Assembly: GCF_027257845.1 (NCBI RefSeq) | Contig: NZ_JAPVOT010000005.1 | Span: 1-64,000 of the forward strand | Direction: 5' to 3' | Source of the DNA: Alteromonas sp. BMJM2 | GTDB lineage: Bacteria; Pseudomonadota; Gammaproteobacteria; Enterobacterales; Alteromonadaceae | DNA: 64,000 nt | In this document: piece after piece, positions 47,751 through 57,550 of the stretch | How the letters are laid out: the number at the start of each line of letters is the position of its first letter | How positions within the stretch are numbered: the stretch's first letter is position 1 | Position numbers and translations under genes: made by a program | Notes under the pieces: model-generated | Seen by the model: the letters and a program-made list of their open reading frames with translations, nothing else | Database searches by the model: none | Told to the model about the DNA's origin: nothing

Positions 47751-50435
47751 ATGAAACAATGTGCTGTCATCATATTGATAACTACTTTTCTAATAGCTTG
47801 TAGTAATGAAGGCACCCAAATGAGTATTCCAGAAATTGAAAAACTCATTGTTAATAGAGATGTCGCCCAAGCATCTATTATCATTAAACAAAAGCTTCAA
47901 AACACTCCAGATAATATTCAACTTCGTCGACTGTTAGCTGAAACACATTTGCTGAGGGGTCACTATGAAAATGCAGAAAAGGAATTTCTAAAAGCAGAGA
48001 AGCTTGAAGAAAAGCCAGACTTCAGCCAAAGCTTCTACGATAGCTATGCAGAAACTCTGTTTTTTACAGAAAATTATTTTTTGTTAGAAAAACTGAATCA
48101 AAATATTTCCTACCTCCCAACAACAGCACAGGAAATACTAGTATTAACTAAAGTAAACAAGGGCTTTAAGTTAAAGGAAGACTCACTGGCTTTACTTCTA
48201 ACCGAAGACCGCAACCGAGACGCTTTTGAACGGATAAATACAAGCTCATCAGTCAATCAAGACAACTACTTTATTGCATATCAGCTCGTGAGAGCCTTAT
48301 TAAAAGAGCAAGATTACAAATCTGCTCAGATTATTTCTGAAAAAATGACCAAAGTTAGGAAGCAAGACTTTCGACCTAAATTTTATGCAATGATAGCCAG
48401 TTATAAGCTAAACGAATTAGAAAAGGCAAATCGTTATGCAGACAACATTTTAGAAAATAATAAGAACAGTGCTATCGCAAACCTTACAAAAGCGGCTTAT
48501 TTTTTGGACAGAAAAGAGTTTGAGCAGTCAAAAAAATATGCTGACCTATCGATAAATGCTGGATTAAATAATGCAGATGTCAGAATAATCGCTGGCGTGG
48601 CTCATTATCAACTGCAAAATTATGAGCGAGCGTACGAACACTTTTCTAGAATAAAGTCAGATATAAAAAGAAATAGCGTAATTTATACTTACATTGTAGC
48701 CACAGAGCTTGAGTTGGGTATAGCAGACACAAGTGACTTCCAACTTCAAGAGAGCGACCTCAGTGCTTTGCAAGGTTTAAAAATAGTAGACGATTTAGAA
48801 TTGGAAGGTAATCAAATAGGCGCTGACGTTCTAGTAAATAAAATTTCTAAATTGAGCCTAAGCGACACAAGCATTAGCAAAACTGTAAACCTATTCTTGC
48901 AATCAAAGGGCAAGCGTGCTTTTACTGAAGACGACTTCAAAACGATATTATCAACAGAATCTACGCAAGAAAGACAGCTTTACATTAGCACATTCATTGC
49001 TGGTGGAGATATTAAGTCTGCGTTTGAGGCTTTAAACCACTGGCTTGCTAAAAGCCCTGAAGATATCGATTTGTTGACGCTTAAAGGCGCAACATTATTG
49101 AAGTCCAATAGAACGGAAGAAGCAAAAGAGGTCTTTTTAAAAATTATCAATATAGATAATCAGAATCCAAGAGCTAATACGTTTATAGCGGCAGATAAAC
49201 TTTCGAACGCTGACTATGAAGGCGCCATAGAAGGTTTCAAAAAAGTGTTGTCTATGACTTATACACCAAATGCTACGGCAGGTTTGATTAGGGCTGCAAA
49301 TCTTACGGATTCACTAGACGATAATTTCAATTGGTTAGTTTCACTTAATGCGAGACAATCCAATAAGAACGCTAACCTTTCAACCGATATAGCCTTTATC
49401 TATTTAAAGAAAGGAAATGTGAAAGAAGCATTAAAACTTTTGAAAGATGTAGAAACTCAATCAAACTTGCCAAACCGATTTTTTATGTTGAAATCTTCTA
49501 TACTCGCTAGTGAAGAAAATCACAAAGAATTGGAACAAACGATGACCGCTTGGAGAGAGAGTAATGGCTTGAATAATCAGTTTGTCTCATTTTCTCTCGA
49601 GCTTTATGAAAGACAAAAGGAGTGGGCAAAAGGGTTAAGTTTGATTGAGGAGATTAAGGACTTAGGTCAACGAGACTTACCGACAGTACTGTCAGGTTGG
49701 GAGGCCTATTTTTTAGCTCGTAATAACAACCTCTTTGAAGCTGAAAGAGCACTTAATTCAATTTCTAGCGACACTTCTAATTACTACGCAGATAAAGCAA
49801 GAGGCTTTATCTCAGCTTCAAACTCTAGGTGGATTGAAGCGGCGAAATCGTTTGAATCGACCTATGCTCAAGACCAATCCACAGAAAATGCAATTCTTCT
49901 ACTAAAAGCTTACTTGGCCACTGATAATAAGGTGAAAATTGAGAAAATTGCGCAAAAACACATGACTCAATATCCCGAAGATGTTGGTTTCAAAGTTCGT
50001 TATGCTGAATGGCTTTTCGTTAAAGCACCTTCGGATGCAATCGTGTTCTATGAAAAAATGGTCGAAGATGAGTTAGCAAATATTAATGTATACAATAACC
50101 TTTCTTGGCTACTGCAGGAACGAGGGGACTTAGTAGATGCAAACAAATATATTGAACAAGCCATCGAACTCGACAGAAACGATATTAACGTTATTGATAC
50201 CGCAATTTCCATAAAGTTAAAATTAGGTAAAGATAAAGAAGCTTTAGAGCTTGCGGCTAACCTTTACCAAAACGCTGAAGATAGTTTTAAATCAGGGGCT
50301 CTCTTTGTTAAAACATTAATTGCAACTGGCGATAACCAAAGTGCTAAAGTTTTATTGAAGAAATTGAGTCCTAAAAATAGTAAAGAATCGTCAGTTAAAA
50401 AATATTACGAACGCAAACTAAGTTCTAGATTTTGA
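47751..50435 (+). CDS. prsT: PrsT-like TPR lipoprotein of the PEP-CTERM system
   Basis: The 894-residue protein has a lipoprotein signal (LIACSN, Cys17) followed by tetratricopeptide repeats through nearly its whole length, for example the units near residues 45-110, 440-500 and 790-860. It matches the PEP-CTERM system TPR-repeat protein PrsT in layout and length. Such proteins are thought to scaffold polysaccharide export or sorting. The ATG at 47751 gives the signal peptide; the frame is open from 47685. No clear ribosome site precedes it. Confidence 0.87.
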   Translation: MKQCAVIILITTFLIACSNEGTQMSIPEIEKLIVNRDVAQASIIIKQKLQNTPDNIQLRRLLAETHLLRGHYENAEKEFLKAEKLEEKPDFSQSFYDSYAETLFFTENYFLLEKLNQNISYLPTTAQEILVLTKVNKGFKLKEDSLALLLTEDRNRDAFERINTSSSVNQDNYFIAYQLVRALLKEQDYKSAQIISEKMTKVRKQDFRPKFYAMIASYKLNELEKANRYADNILENNKNSAIANLTKAAYFLDRKEFEQSKKYADLSINAGLNNADVRIIAGVAHYQLQNYERAYEHFSRIKSDIKRNSVIYTYIVATELELGIADTSDFQLQESDLSALQGLKIVDDLELEGNQIGADVLVNKISKLSLSDTSISKTVNLFLQSKGKRAFTEDDFKTILSTESTQERQLYISTFIAGGDIKSAFEALNHWLAKSPEDIDLLTLKGATLLKSNRTEEAKEVFLKIINIDNQNPRANTFIAADKLSNADYEGAIEGFKKVLSMTYTPNATAGLIRAANLTDSLDDNFNWLVSLNARQSNKNANLSTDIAFIYLKKGNVKEALKLLKDVETQSNLPNRFFMLKSSILASEENHKELEQTMTAWRESNGLNNQFVSFSLELYERQKEWAKGLSLIEEIKDLGQRDLPTVLSGWEAYFLARNNNLFEAERALNSISSDTSNYYADKARGFISASNSRWIEAAKSFESTYAQDQSTENAILLLKAYLATDNKVKIEKIAQKHMTQYPEDVGFKVRYAEWLFVKAPSDAIVFYEKMVEDELANINVYNNLSWLLQERGDLVDANKYIEQAIELDRNDINVIDTAISIKLKLGKDKEALELAANLYQNAEDSFKSGALFVKTLIATGDNQSAKVLLKKLSPKNSKESSVKKYYERKLSSRF

Positions 50436-50701
50436 TAAACAAGATACTCAGTGCAAAGCATAGACCACCTTTGCACGCTAAATAAACATCGCATGCAATA
50501 AGTTGCTTTTTATAATTAATGATCAAGGCACAAAAGTTTCCCAGGGCTAATATCTCAGAGATACGCATCGGATAAATCATAATAAAAAGTAAAAATTTAC
50601 CCGAAATTGTTACAATACCATCTGTATGTTTGATTAAACACGAAGCGTTATTTGTTATTTTAATGATTAATCTGTAACTAGGAAGAGCTGAAATTTCTAC
50701 T

Positions 50702-51214
50702 ATGCCGTCGACATTGAAACTAATAAAATCTGATCTCAAAAGAAAACAAGAAATTTTTCGTAGTGATGGCGCCGACATTTCGTTTTTAAGAACGTGTTTT
50801 ACTGATGGGACTAGTGCTAATATTCTATTTCGTATAGCTTCTAAGTGCGCGAGCTACAAATTACTAGCACCTGCAGCATTACTTTTTCAACACATCAACA
50901 GAGTATACAATGGTTGTGTCATTGGCGTGAAAGCCGAGTTTGGTCCTGGCTTTGTAATCATGCACCCTATTGGAGTAGTTATAAACTCTAAAGTAAAAGG
51001 CGGTGCAAATATAACTTTAGAAAGCGGTGTAGTAATGGGAGATGAAAAAGGAAAGTCCCCTACTCTCGGAAATCATATATTCATAGGTACTGGTGCTAAA
51101 ATTTTCGGCCCAATCACCTTGGGTGACAATGTTAAAGTAGGTGCAAATGCTGTGGTGGTAAAAGACGTTAAGTCAAATAAAACTGCGCTCGGCATTCCTG
51201 CTAAATCAAAGTAA
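50702..51214 (+). CDS. Serine acetyltransferase-like hexapeptide transferase
   Basis: This 170-residue protein has the CysE/EpsC-like left-handed beta-helix from about residue 75 with FGPGFVIMHPIGVVINS, GVVMGDEKG and LGNHIFIGTGAKIFGPI. The catalytic histidine of CysE-type enzymes is present in IMHPIG. The N-terminal helical part is short. In polysaccharide loci such proteins O-acetylate sugars rather than serine, and that is the likelier role. It starts a tight run of polysaccharide genes after a 266-base gap. Confidence 0.8.
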   Translation: MPSTLKLIKSDLKRKQEIFRSDGADISFLRTCFTDGTSANILFRIASKCASYKLLAPAALLFQHINRVYNGCVIGVKAEFGPGFVIMHPIGVVINSKVKGGANITLESGVVMGDEKGKSPTLGNHIFIGTGAKIFGPITLGDNVKVGANAVVVKDVKSNKTALGIPAKSK

Positions 51215-51220
51215 GTTTAG

Positions 51221-52408
51221 ATGAAGTATATTGAAATTATATTCTGGGTTGTTTCTTTAGCTATTATTTACAGCTATATATTTTACCCCGTTGTTTTATT
51301 ATCGGTAAGCGCTTTAACCCAGTGTGTAAGAGATACTCGTTATACATTGAAAAAGAAAGAACGCCGCATAAACCCAATTAACGATTCGACAGTCACCATT
51401 GTTGTATCAGCTTTTAACGAAGAAAGCTGCATAGGGGAACGAATAAAAAATCTCCTAGCATTGGACTATCCAGCTGAAAATATTAAATTTTTTGTTGCAT
51501 CTGATGGCAGTACAGATAACACAAATTCAATACTAGCGTCATTTGACGACCCTCGTTTGGTTACTTTCATATTTAACGAAAACAGAGGTAAGATAAATGT
51601 ATTGAATGATTTATTAGAGCAAGTTACTTCAGATATAACAATTTTTACGGATGCAAATACGTCTTTTGAGAAAGGCGCGGTTACTCAACTTGTTACCTCC
51701 ATTAGTCAGGAAGGAATAGGCGCTGTTTGTGGGGAATTGCTCTTGGTAGATTCTCATTCTGGTGATAACAAAGACAACCTTTATTGGAAGTACGAGCAAG
51801 TTCTCAAGTTTCATGAGTCAAGATTAGATGCTTTGCTAGGTGCAAACGGTGGGATATATGCAATTAAAACCAAATATTACATCCCACTTCCAAGCAACAC
51901 GATTATTGATGACTTTTGTATAGTCATGAATGTAGCGCGCCAAAATCAATCCATCCTTTATACTCCACAAGCAAGGGCAACTGAAGAAATAGCGCCCAGC
52001 ATGCAAGATGAGGCTAATCGGCGTATTCGAATTGGTGCAGGCAATTATCAGGCATTGGCAATGCTTAGCTGGTTACTCAATCCAAAATATAAATGGCGTT
52101 GTTTCTCGTATATAAGTCATAAAGTTCTCCGTTGGTTTGTGCCACATTTTATGATCATATCTTTTACCTGTAACCTAGCTTTGCTGTGGCATAATGAACT
52201 AATCTATTCACTAATATTAATAGCGCATAGTGGGTTTTACATACTAGCCATTCTGGGCAGACTCAAATGGTTTAATCGCGTACCTGTCTTTGGCCATCTC
52301 GCTTCCCTAATCGCTTTCTTTGTATCTATGAACATCTCTCTTTTTCGTGGCTATATTAGATATTTAACAAGTAATTTATCTGCTACTTGGCAAAGGACAT
52401 CTCGATGA
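51221..52408 (+). CDS. Membrane-bound family 2 glycosyltransferase
   Basis: This 395-residue protein has an N-terminal membrane helix (about 5-27), a GT2 domain from about residue 55 (TIVVSAFNEESCIGER, SDGSTDNTN, DANTSFEKGAV) with IIDDFCI and RIRIGAGNYQAL as later motifs, and two or three C-terminal helices. It probably extends a lipid-linked sugar chain on the cytosolic face. It overlaps the next gene by ATGA. Confidence 0.87.
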   Translation: MKYIEIIFWVVSLAIIYSYIFYPVVLLSVSALTQCVRDTRYTLKKKERRINPINDSTVTIVVSAFNEESCIGERIKNLLALDYPAENIKFFVASDGSTDNTNSILASFDDPRLVTFIFNENRGKINVLNDLLEQVTSDITIFTDANTSFEKGAVTQLVTSISQEGIGAVCGELLLVDSHSGDNKDNLYWKYEQVLKFHESRLDALLGANGGIYAIKTKYYIPLPSNTIIDDFCIVMNVARQNQSILYTPQARATEEIAPSMQDEANRRIRIGAGNYQALAMLSWLLNPKYKWRCFSYISHKVLRWFVPHFMIISFTCNLALLWHNELIYSLILIAHSGFYILAILGRLKWFNRVPVFGHLASLIAFFVSMNISLFRGYIRYLTSNLSATWQRTSR

Positions 52409-53571
52409 TCGCATCATTTGCATTTACCCTATTCGCTTTACTCATAGTGGCTTTTCTTTACATCGTCAAAAAGAAAAAAATGCAAAGCTGGCTATGGAAT
52501 TATGCAAAAAGCCGACTTGCAAATAGACCAAAAATAGAGCAAACCAGACATATCATGTTCTGTTTTGTTGACCACTATGAACCTCAGTGGAAAAATAAAA
52601 ATAATATTGAGCTCGAGAGACAGCGTGTCGACAGGTGGATGACAGATTACCCAAAGATGGCATCTAAATTTGTGGACTCTGATGGCTGTCATCCAAAGCA
52701 CAGCTTTTTCTTTCCGGAGGAAGAGTATAGAAAAGAACATTTAGATAAAATTTCAGACCTGTGTGCTAAAGGATTTGGAGAAATTGAAATTCATCTACAC
52801 CACGAAAACGACACAAGCGATAACCTAAGAAAAACGTTGTCGGGCTTCGCCCAATGCCTTCACGAAGAGCACAATGCATTAAGTATTGACCCTTCCACAG
52901 GAAAGCCTACTTATGCATTCATTCACGGTAATTGGGTACTGGATAATTCTCACCCGAAAGGACACTGGTGCGGTGTAAATGACGAACTGATAGTTTTAAA
53001 GGAAACTGGATGTTACGCAGATTTCACCTTCCCATCACCGGATGAATCACAACCAGCAATGCTCAATACAATCTATTACGCAAAGGACGATCCTAATAAG
53101 CCAAAGTCTTACGAAAATGGCCAACCAATCAAGAAATATGGTAAGTCGTGGGGAGACCTACTTTTAATACAAGGAGTATTGAGTTTAAATTGGAAAGTAA
53201 AAAAGAAAGGAATTTTTCCGCAGATAGAAAACTCTGACGTTCGCAAAGCATTTCCTCCTTCTACTAACAGAGTTGATTTGTGGGTTGAGCAGAATATTCA
53301 TGTTGAAGGTAAACCTGAGTGGACGTTTATTAAAGTGCACACACATGGGGCCCAAGATGGTGACATGGATACACTTCTAGGTAATCCAATAGAAGAAATG
53401 CACAGCTATCTGACTTCTCGTTATAACGATGGGGATGAATATGCGCTCCATTATGTATCCGCTAGAGAAATGTACAATATTGTAAAAGCCGCAGAAGCTG
53501 GGAAAGAAGGAAGCCCTAATGATTTTAGGGACTATGTACTATCAGCACCGACGTTCAAAAAGCTATCATAA
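52405..53571 (+). CDS. Membrane-anchored putative deacetylase-like protein
   Basis: This 388-residue protein has one N-terminal membrane helix (about 3-25) and a large domain rich in histidine and aspartate motifs: MFCFVDHYEPQW, EIEIHLHHENDT, YAFIHGNWVLDNS and FIKVHTHGAQDGD. These are reminiscent of the polysaccharide deacetylase/glycoside hydrolase fold but do not match the NodB signature. The ATG at 52405 overlaps the previous stop. It lies just before a true NodB-type gene. I do not recognise the family firmly. Confidence 0.65.
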   Translation: MIASFAFTLFALLIVAFLYIVKKKKMQSWLWNYAKSRLANRPKIEQTRHIMFCFVDHYEPQWKNKNNIELERQRVDRWMTDYPKMASKFVDSDGCHPKHSFFFPEEEYRKEHLDKISDLCAKGFGEIEIHLHHENDTSDNLRKTLSGFAQCLHEEHNALSIDPSTGKPTYAFIHGNWVLDNSHPKGHWCGVNDELIVLKETGCYADFTFPSPDESQPAMLNTIYYAKDDPNKPKSYENGQPIKKYGKSWGDLLLIQGVLSLNWKVKKKGIFPQIENSDVRKAFPPSTNRVDLWVEQNIHVEGKPEWTFIKVHTHGAQDGDMDTLLGNPIEEMHSYLTSRYNDGDEYALHYVSAREMYNIVKAAEAGKEGSPNDFRDYVLSAPTFKKLS

Positions 53572-53572
53572 C

Positions 53573-54553
53573 ATGATCTCCAGAATCAAAATGAAACTAG
53601 GTCGCATGCTTGGCCTCGACGAGATTAGATGGCGTTCATGTCCCAATGGACTCTACAGCGTTAATTTTCATCGAATAGGTAGTATGCAGGAGACTGAATT
53701 TGACCCTTGCGTTTATTCATGTACGGCGGTAGAACTCGATAGGCACATAAGGTTTTTCAAGCAGCATTTCGAGATAATAGATCTGAAAACACTATCAGAG
53801 TTGATAAAAGAGAGAAAAAAATTAACCTCTAAATTCATGTGCTTAACATTTGACGATGGGTATATTGATAACTTTAGTCATGCACTACCGATACTTAAAT
53901 CCAATAATGTAAGTGCAACCTTCTTCATTGCGACAGGCTTGATAGGAAGTACTATAGTTCCTTGGTGGGATAAAATCGCATACTTAATAAAGTATCATCA
54001 GCCAAAAACCCTGAGACTCGATGCGTGGAAGGATGAAGTGGTATACGTGAACAGCCAAGAGCAATTCATAAGAAGCGTATTGCATGCAGTTAAAAGTTGT
54101 AAGCTACCTGCGCAAGCGCAAATTGAATTATTAGAACAAAAACTGCTTCATCAAAATGGCTATCCGCGACCCGAGTTTATGGATTGGCATCATCTTAATG
54201 ATCTTATTAAATCAGGTATGGAAATTGGTGCGCATTCACATAACCACGATATTCTCACCAAATTATCGGAAGATGAACTCTCCTATGAATTAAATCATTC
54301 AAAAATGCTTTTAGAAACTCAGCTAAAAAGTAGGATATCTGCTTTTTCATACCCTGTTGGAAATAAGTCGACATACAATAAGCAAGTTATTGATGAACTT
54401 AAAAGTACAGGATACGATCTTGCTTTCAATTTCCAACCTGGGATTAACACCTCCCCATGTAATACTCCTTATGACTTACATCGGTTCCCAATTGCGCCAG
54501 GCATGATCGAGGAAGATATAAAGCGCATGTTTAGCTATGCAAAGAAGTACTGA
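53573..54553 (+). CDS. NodB-type polysaccharide deacetylase
   Basis: This 326-residue protein has the NodB catalytic motifs: MCLTFDDGYIDN (catalytic and metal Asp), GAHSHNHDILT (metal His pair) and the later SAFSYPVGNKST. It removes acetyl groups from an N-acetyl sugar polymer or lipid-linked intermediate. There is no signal peptide, which points to a cytosolic or membrane-edge site. The ATG at 53573 follows the previous stop by one base; the frame is open from 53519. Confidence 0.87.
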   Translation: MISRIKMKLGRMLGLDEIRWRSCPNGLYSVNFHRIGSMQETEFDPCVYSCTAVELDRHIRFFKQHFEIIDLKTLSELIKERKKLTSKFMCLTFDDGYIDNFSHALPILKSNNVSATFFIATGLIGSTIVPWWDKIAYLIKYHQPKTLRLDAWKDEVVYVNSQEQFIRSVLHAVKSCKLPAQAQIELLEQKLLHQNGYPRPEFMDWHHLNDLIKSGMEIGAHSHNHDILTKLSEDELSYELNHSKMLLETQLKSRISAFSYPVGNKSTYNKQVIDELKSTGYDLAFNFQPGINTSPCNTPYDLHRFPIAPGMIEEDIKRMFSYAKKY

Positions 54554-54554
54554 C

Positions 54555-55598
54555 ATGCGAATTCTACATTGTGTTAGCAGCCTGAAAGTCGGGGGCGCAG
54601 AGAAGTGCGTTAAGAATTTAGTTAAAGCACAAAACCAAAAAAACTTAAGTGTCGAAATACTGTCATTTGGACATAAAAGTGATTCGTTTCAGAAAGAAAT
54701 TGAAGCGCTAGGCGTAAACGTCGTTAATATCAATGGTAATATCGTAAAGCGATTATGGCTAGCAGCCAAAGTCATAATGAAATTTTCGAGTATTCATATT
54801 CATTCACCTGCAGTTATTAAAGCATTTGCCCCTATCTTTCCTATTCTCCTATTGAAACGGGTTATCTACACTATACATGGAGAAATTGAACCGCCTATTA
54901 GCTTTGTTAAAGGTTCGCATAAACTAGCTCGCCTTTATCTTAATAATATTTTTGCCGTTTCCGAAAGTATTAAACAAGGAATTCGTGTTCGTTATGGCTG
55001 GTCCTCCTGTGCTGTGACAGTTGTAAATAATGGCGTGTACTGCCAGAAGAATCCCAATGATATCGCCCAACAATCCTTCCTAAATCTGTGTACTGTATGT
55101 CGTCTTGTGCCACTTAAGAATATTAGTCAATTGGTAGAAGAGTTTGCCCGCCGGAATCTTGCCGATTACGCTGTATTGAATATTTTTGGTGATGGACCCG
55201 AGCGAGAGCAGATAGAGCGCTTAGTCAGTAAGCACAAGCTACATGGCGCAGTAGTTATGCATGGGGAAATACTCGATGAAGATATGATATATTCTCAACA
55301 GGATTTGCTTCTAATTAACTCAACAACGGAAGGCTTACCAATGTCTCTACTTGAGGCCATGGCGCGAGGCATACCGGCATTGTCCACGTCAGTAGGACAA
55401 ATACCAAATCTGCTCTCTCAGAACGAGAACGGATTCACCTATCCCGTTAACGATACCGATGGTTGGTACAGACTTTTATTGTCACAGATAAGAGACCGCA
55501 ATAACTTAATTCAGGTTGGACGACGCGCTTTTGCCTTTGTTAAACAGAATTATGCTATCGACGATGTGTCTTCTGTTTACGAAGCAAAATATCGATAA
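54555..55598 (+). CDS. Family 4 glycosyltransferase
   Basis: This 347-residue GT-B enzyme has the N-terminal HCVSSLKVGGAEKCVKNL and the C-terminal donor site with STTEGLPMSLLEAMARGIPALST, the EX7E region of GT4. The ATG at 54555 follows the NodB stop by one base. It overlaps the next gene by one base. Substrate cannot be read from sequence. Confidence 0.9.
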   Translation: MRILHCVSSLKVGGAEKCVKNLVKAQNQKNLSVEILSFGHKSDSFQKEIEALGVNVVNINGNIVKRLWLAAKVIMKFSSIHIHSPAVIKAFAPIFPILLLKRVIYTIHGEIEPPISFVKGSHKLARLYLNNIFAVSESIKQGIRVRYGWSSCAVTVVNNGVYCQKNPNDIAQQSFLNLCTVCRLVPLKNISQLVEEFARRNLADYAVLNIFGDGPEREQIERLVSKHKLHGAVVMHGEILDEDMIYSQQDLLLINSTTEGLPMSLLEAMARGIPALSTSVGQIPNLLSQNENGFTYPVNDTDGWYRLLLSQIRDRNNLIQVGRRAFAFVKQNYAIDDVSSVYEAKYR

Positions 55599-56716
55599 TG
55601 AAAAAAAACATTTTATTTTTTACTAACTTGCACCCGCTCCCATGGCAATCAACCAGAGCGACCTATAATCGAGAAGAAACTCGCCATCTAGATGAACATG
55701 CAAATATAACCCTTTTGATTCCAGTCCCATGGTTTACATGGATAAAGGAGGTGTTAATTAATGGCCACCGTGGTGAGTCAAACATGTACTTTTTTCCTTT
55801 TTTCTATATTCCTAAAGCGCTAAGTTTCCTACACCCTTTTTTCATGCTGGCTTCAGTCATCGTGTGTGTAAAGCCTTTACTATTATTCGCTAAAGCGCAG
55901 AATGTAATTGCAAGCTGGGCCTACGCTGAAGGTGTCTGTGCATCAATATTAAAACGCTTTTTTCGCTTTAGATTGATAATCGAATGCCTTGGAAGTGACG
56001 TAAATGCACTTATGAATAAGCCGTTGCACAGAGCGCAAATGCGTTGGGCATTTCAAGCAGCTAATTATGTATCGACCAAAAGTGTCGCATTAGCGGAAGT
56101 CGTAAAAAGACATGCCCCGTTAGTAGAACCTGTAGTCATTTATAATGGTGTTGATTTTGAAAGTTTTCCTCTGCGCACAACTTCTCCATTTCAAAATGAA
56201 TCTGTAAGCCTAGTTTTTATCGGTTCAATCATACCGACAAAAGGAATATTTGAGCTTGTAGAGGGTATTGGAGTATTAAAAGATAGGTACCCAATATCAC
56301 TTAAGATAATTGGTGTGGGGCCCAGTACAGGCCACCTCAGAGATAAAATCCTGTCCCTTGGACTTCAAGATTCCATTTCATTAATAGGTGCGGTTCCACA
56401 CGATGGTTTAAGTAACTACATTCAAGAAGCTGATGCGCTAATACTTCCAAGTTATAGAGAAGGCGTTCCCAATGTAATTATGGAGTCCTTAGCTTCAGGA
56501 ACTCCAGTTATTGTTACAAGAGTTGGAGGAATTCCCGAAGTTGTTTCATCGACTCTAAACGGAGTTTTTATTGACGACCTTTCAGCTTCAGGTGTTGCTG
56601 AAGCGATACATAACATAAAAAATCAGAGTTGGAATCCGGCACTAATAAGGCAATCGATTCACGCATACACATGGGAAAATACGGCACTAAGATTAGTGAA
56701 GTACCTATGTGAGTAA
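55598..56716 (+). CDS. Family 4 glycosyltransferase
   Basis: This 372-residue GT-B enzyme has LSFIGSIIPTKGIFELVEG-like donor-domain entry (VFIGSIIPTKG), and the EX7E region PSYREGVPNVIMESLASGTP with GGIPEVV after it. The N-terminal domain contains a hydrophobic stretch at about 70-95 that may attach it to the membrane. It is translationally coupled to the previous gene. Confidence 0.9.
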   Translation: MKKNILFFTNLHPLPWQSTRATYNREETRHLDEHANITLLIPVPWFTWIKEVLINGHRGESNMYFFPFFYIPKALSFLHPFFMLASVIVCVKPLLLFAKAQNVIASWAYAEGVCASILKRFFRFRLIIECLGSDVNALMNKPLHRAQMRWAFQAANYVSTKSVALAEVVKRHAPLVEPVVIYNGVDFESFPLRTTSPFQNESVSLVFIGSIIPTKGIFELVEGIGVLKDRYPISLKIIGVGPSTGHLRDKILSLGLQDSISLIGAVPHDGLSNYIQEADALILPSYREGVPNVIMESLASGTPVIVTRVGGIPEVVSSTLNGVFIDDLSASGVAEAIHNIKNQSWNPALIRQSIHAYTWENTALRLVKYLCE

Positions 56717-56758
56717 CATTTACTTTTTACTAAACTACAGTCTTTACAGAGAATATTT

Positions 56759-57550
56759 ATGATTATCAATGCTCATAGAAGCAACGTTAAAAATATTGGA
56801 GACCTTCTTTCGTCTCCACTCCACTACTATAACTTTAACCAAAAGACTTTAGTATTAGACATCCATGATCACATCAACAAGATTGAGTTAATCTCAAAGA
56901 GCCTGCAGTTGCTACCAATCAAAACAAACATTATTGTTGGAGGAGGCGGTTTACTCGACAATGAATATTTTGAAGAGAGTATACAAAGACTTAACAATCT
57001 TAAAGTGAATAGCATAATTTATTGGGGCGTGGGCCACAATAAACATGACGATGACCATGTCAAAAGAATATATCCTTCCACAAAAACGTATCTAGATAAC
57101 TCTTCACTCTATGGCGTTAGAGACAAGCTAACAGGCTATGAATTTTTACCATGCGTAAGCTGTATGCATCCGAAACTGTTAGAAAAACACCCTGTAATTA
57201 ATGACAAGGTTATTTTTGAGCATGAGCACATACCTGTGAATATTGATTCTGACATCCCTCGCATGAAAAATGACCAAGAGGATTTTTCTAAAGTCATTGA
57301 GTTTTTGGGAAGTGCAAATTACGTAATTACTAACAGCTATCACGGAATGTACTGGTCAATATTGATGGGTAAAAAGGTAGTTTGTATCCCTTTTTCATCT
57401 AAATTTGCGTTATTCCCTTTTGAAACTCCGATGGGTAAAGAAAGCGAAATAGATCACCTTCTACAACAAGCGAAAGTTCATGAAAATGCAATTGATTATT
57501 GCAGGGAACTGAATAACGACTTTTATTCAAAAGTGATGAATATTATTTAA
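56759..57550 (+). CDS. Polysaccharide pyruvyl transferase family protein
   Basis: This 263-residue protein is of the pyruvyl transferase (CsaB/WcaK) family, which adds ketal pyruvate from phosphoenolpyruvate to sugars. Supporting motifs are IIVGGGGLLDN, YGVRDKLTGYEFLP and VITNSYHGMYWSILMGKKVV. Pyruvylation would give the polymer negative charge. It converges on the flippase gene, with an 8-base overlap of the two 3' ends. Confidence 0.82.
   Translation: MIINAHRSNVKNIGDLLSSPLHYYNFNQKTLVLDIHDHINKIELISKSLQLLPIKTNIIVGGGGLLDNEYFEESIQRLNNLKVNSIIYWGVGHNKHDDDHVKRIYPSTKTYLDNSSLYGVRDKLTGYEFLPCVSCMHPKLLEKHPVINDKVIFEHEHIPVNIDSDIPRMKNDQEDFSKVIEFLGSANYVITNSYHGMYWSILMGKKVVCIPFSSKFALFPFETPMGKESEIDHLLQQAKVHENAIDYCRELNNDFYSKVMNII

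Noticed and set aside
50526..50540. Sigma-54 site before the acetyltransferase-like gene
   Set aside because: AGGCAC with correct spacing is present, but the -12 GC is TC and it lies 160 bases from the ATG.
50425..50778. 117-residue minus-strand reading frame
   Set aside because: It overlaps the start of the acetyltransferase gene and the end of prsT, has no ribosome site and no family character. It is a shadow frame.
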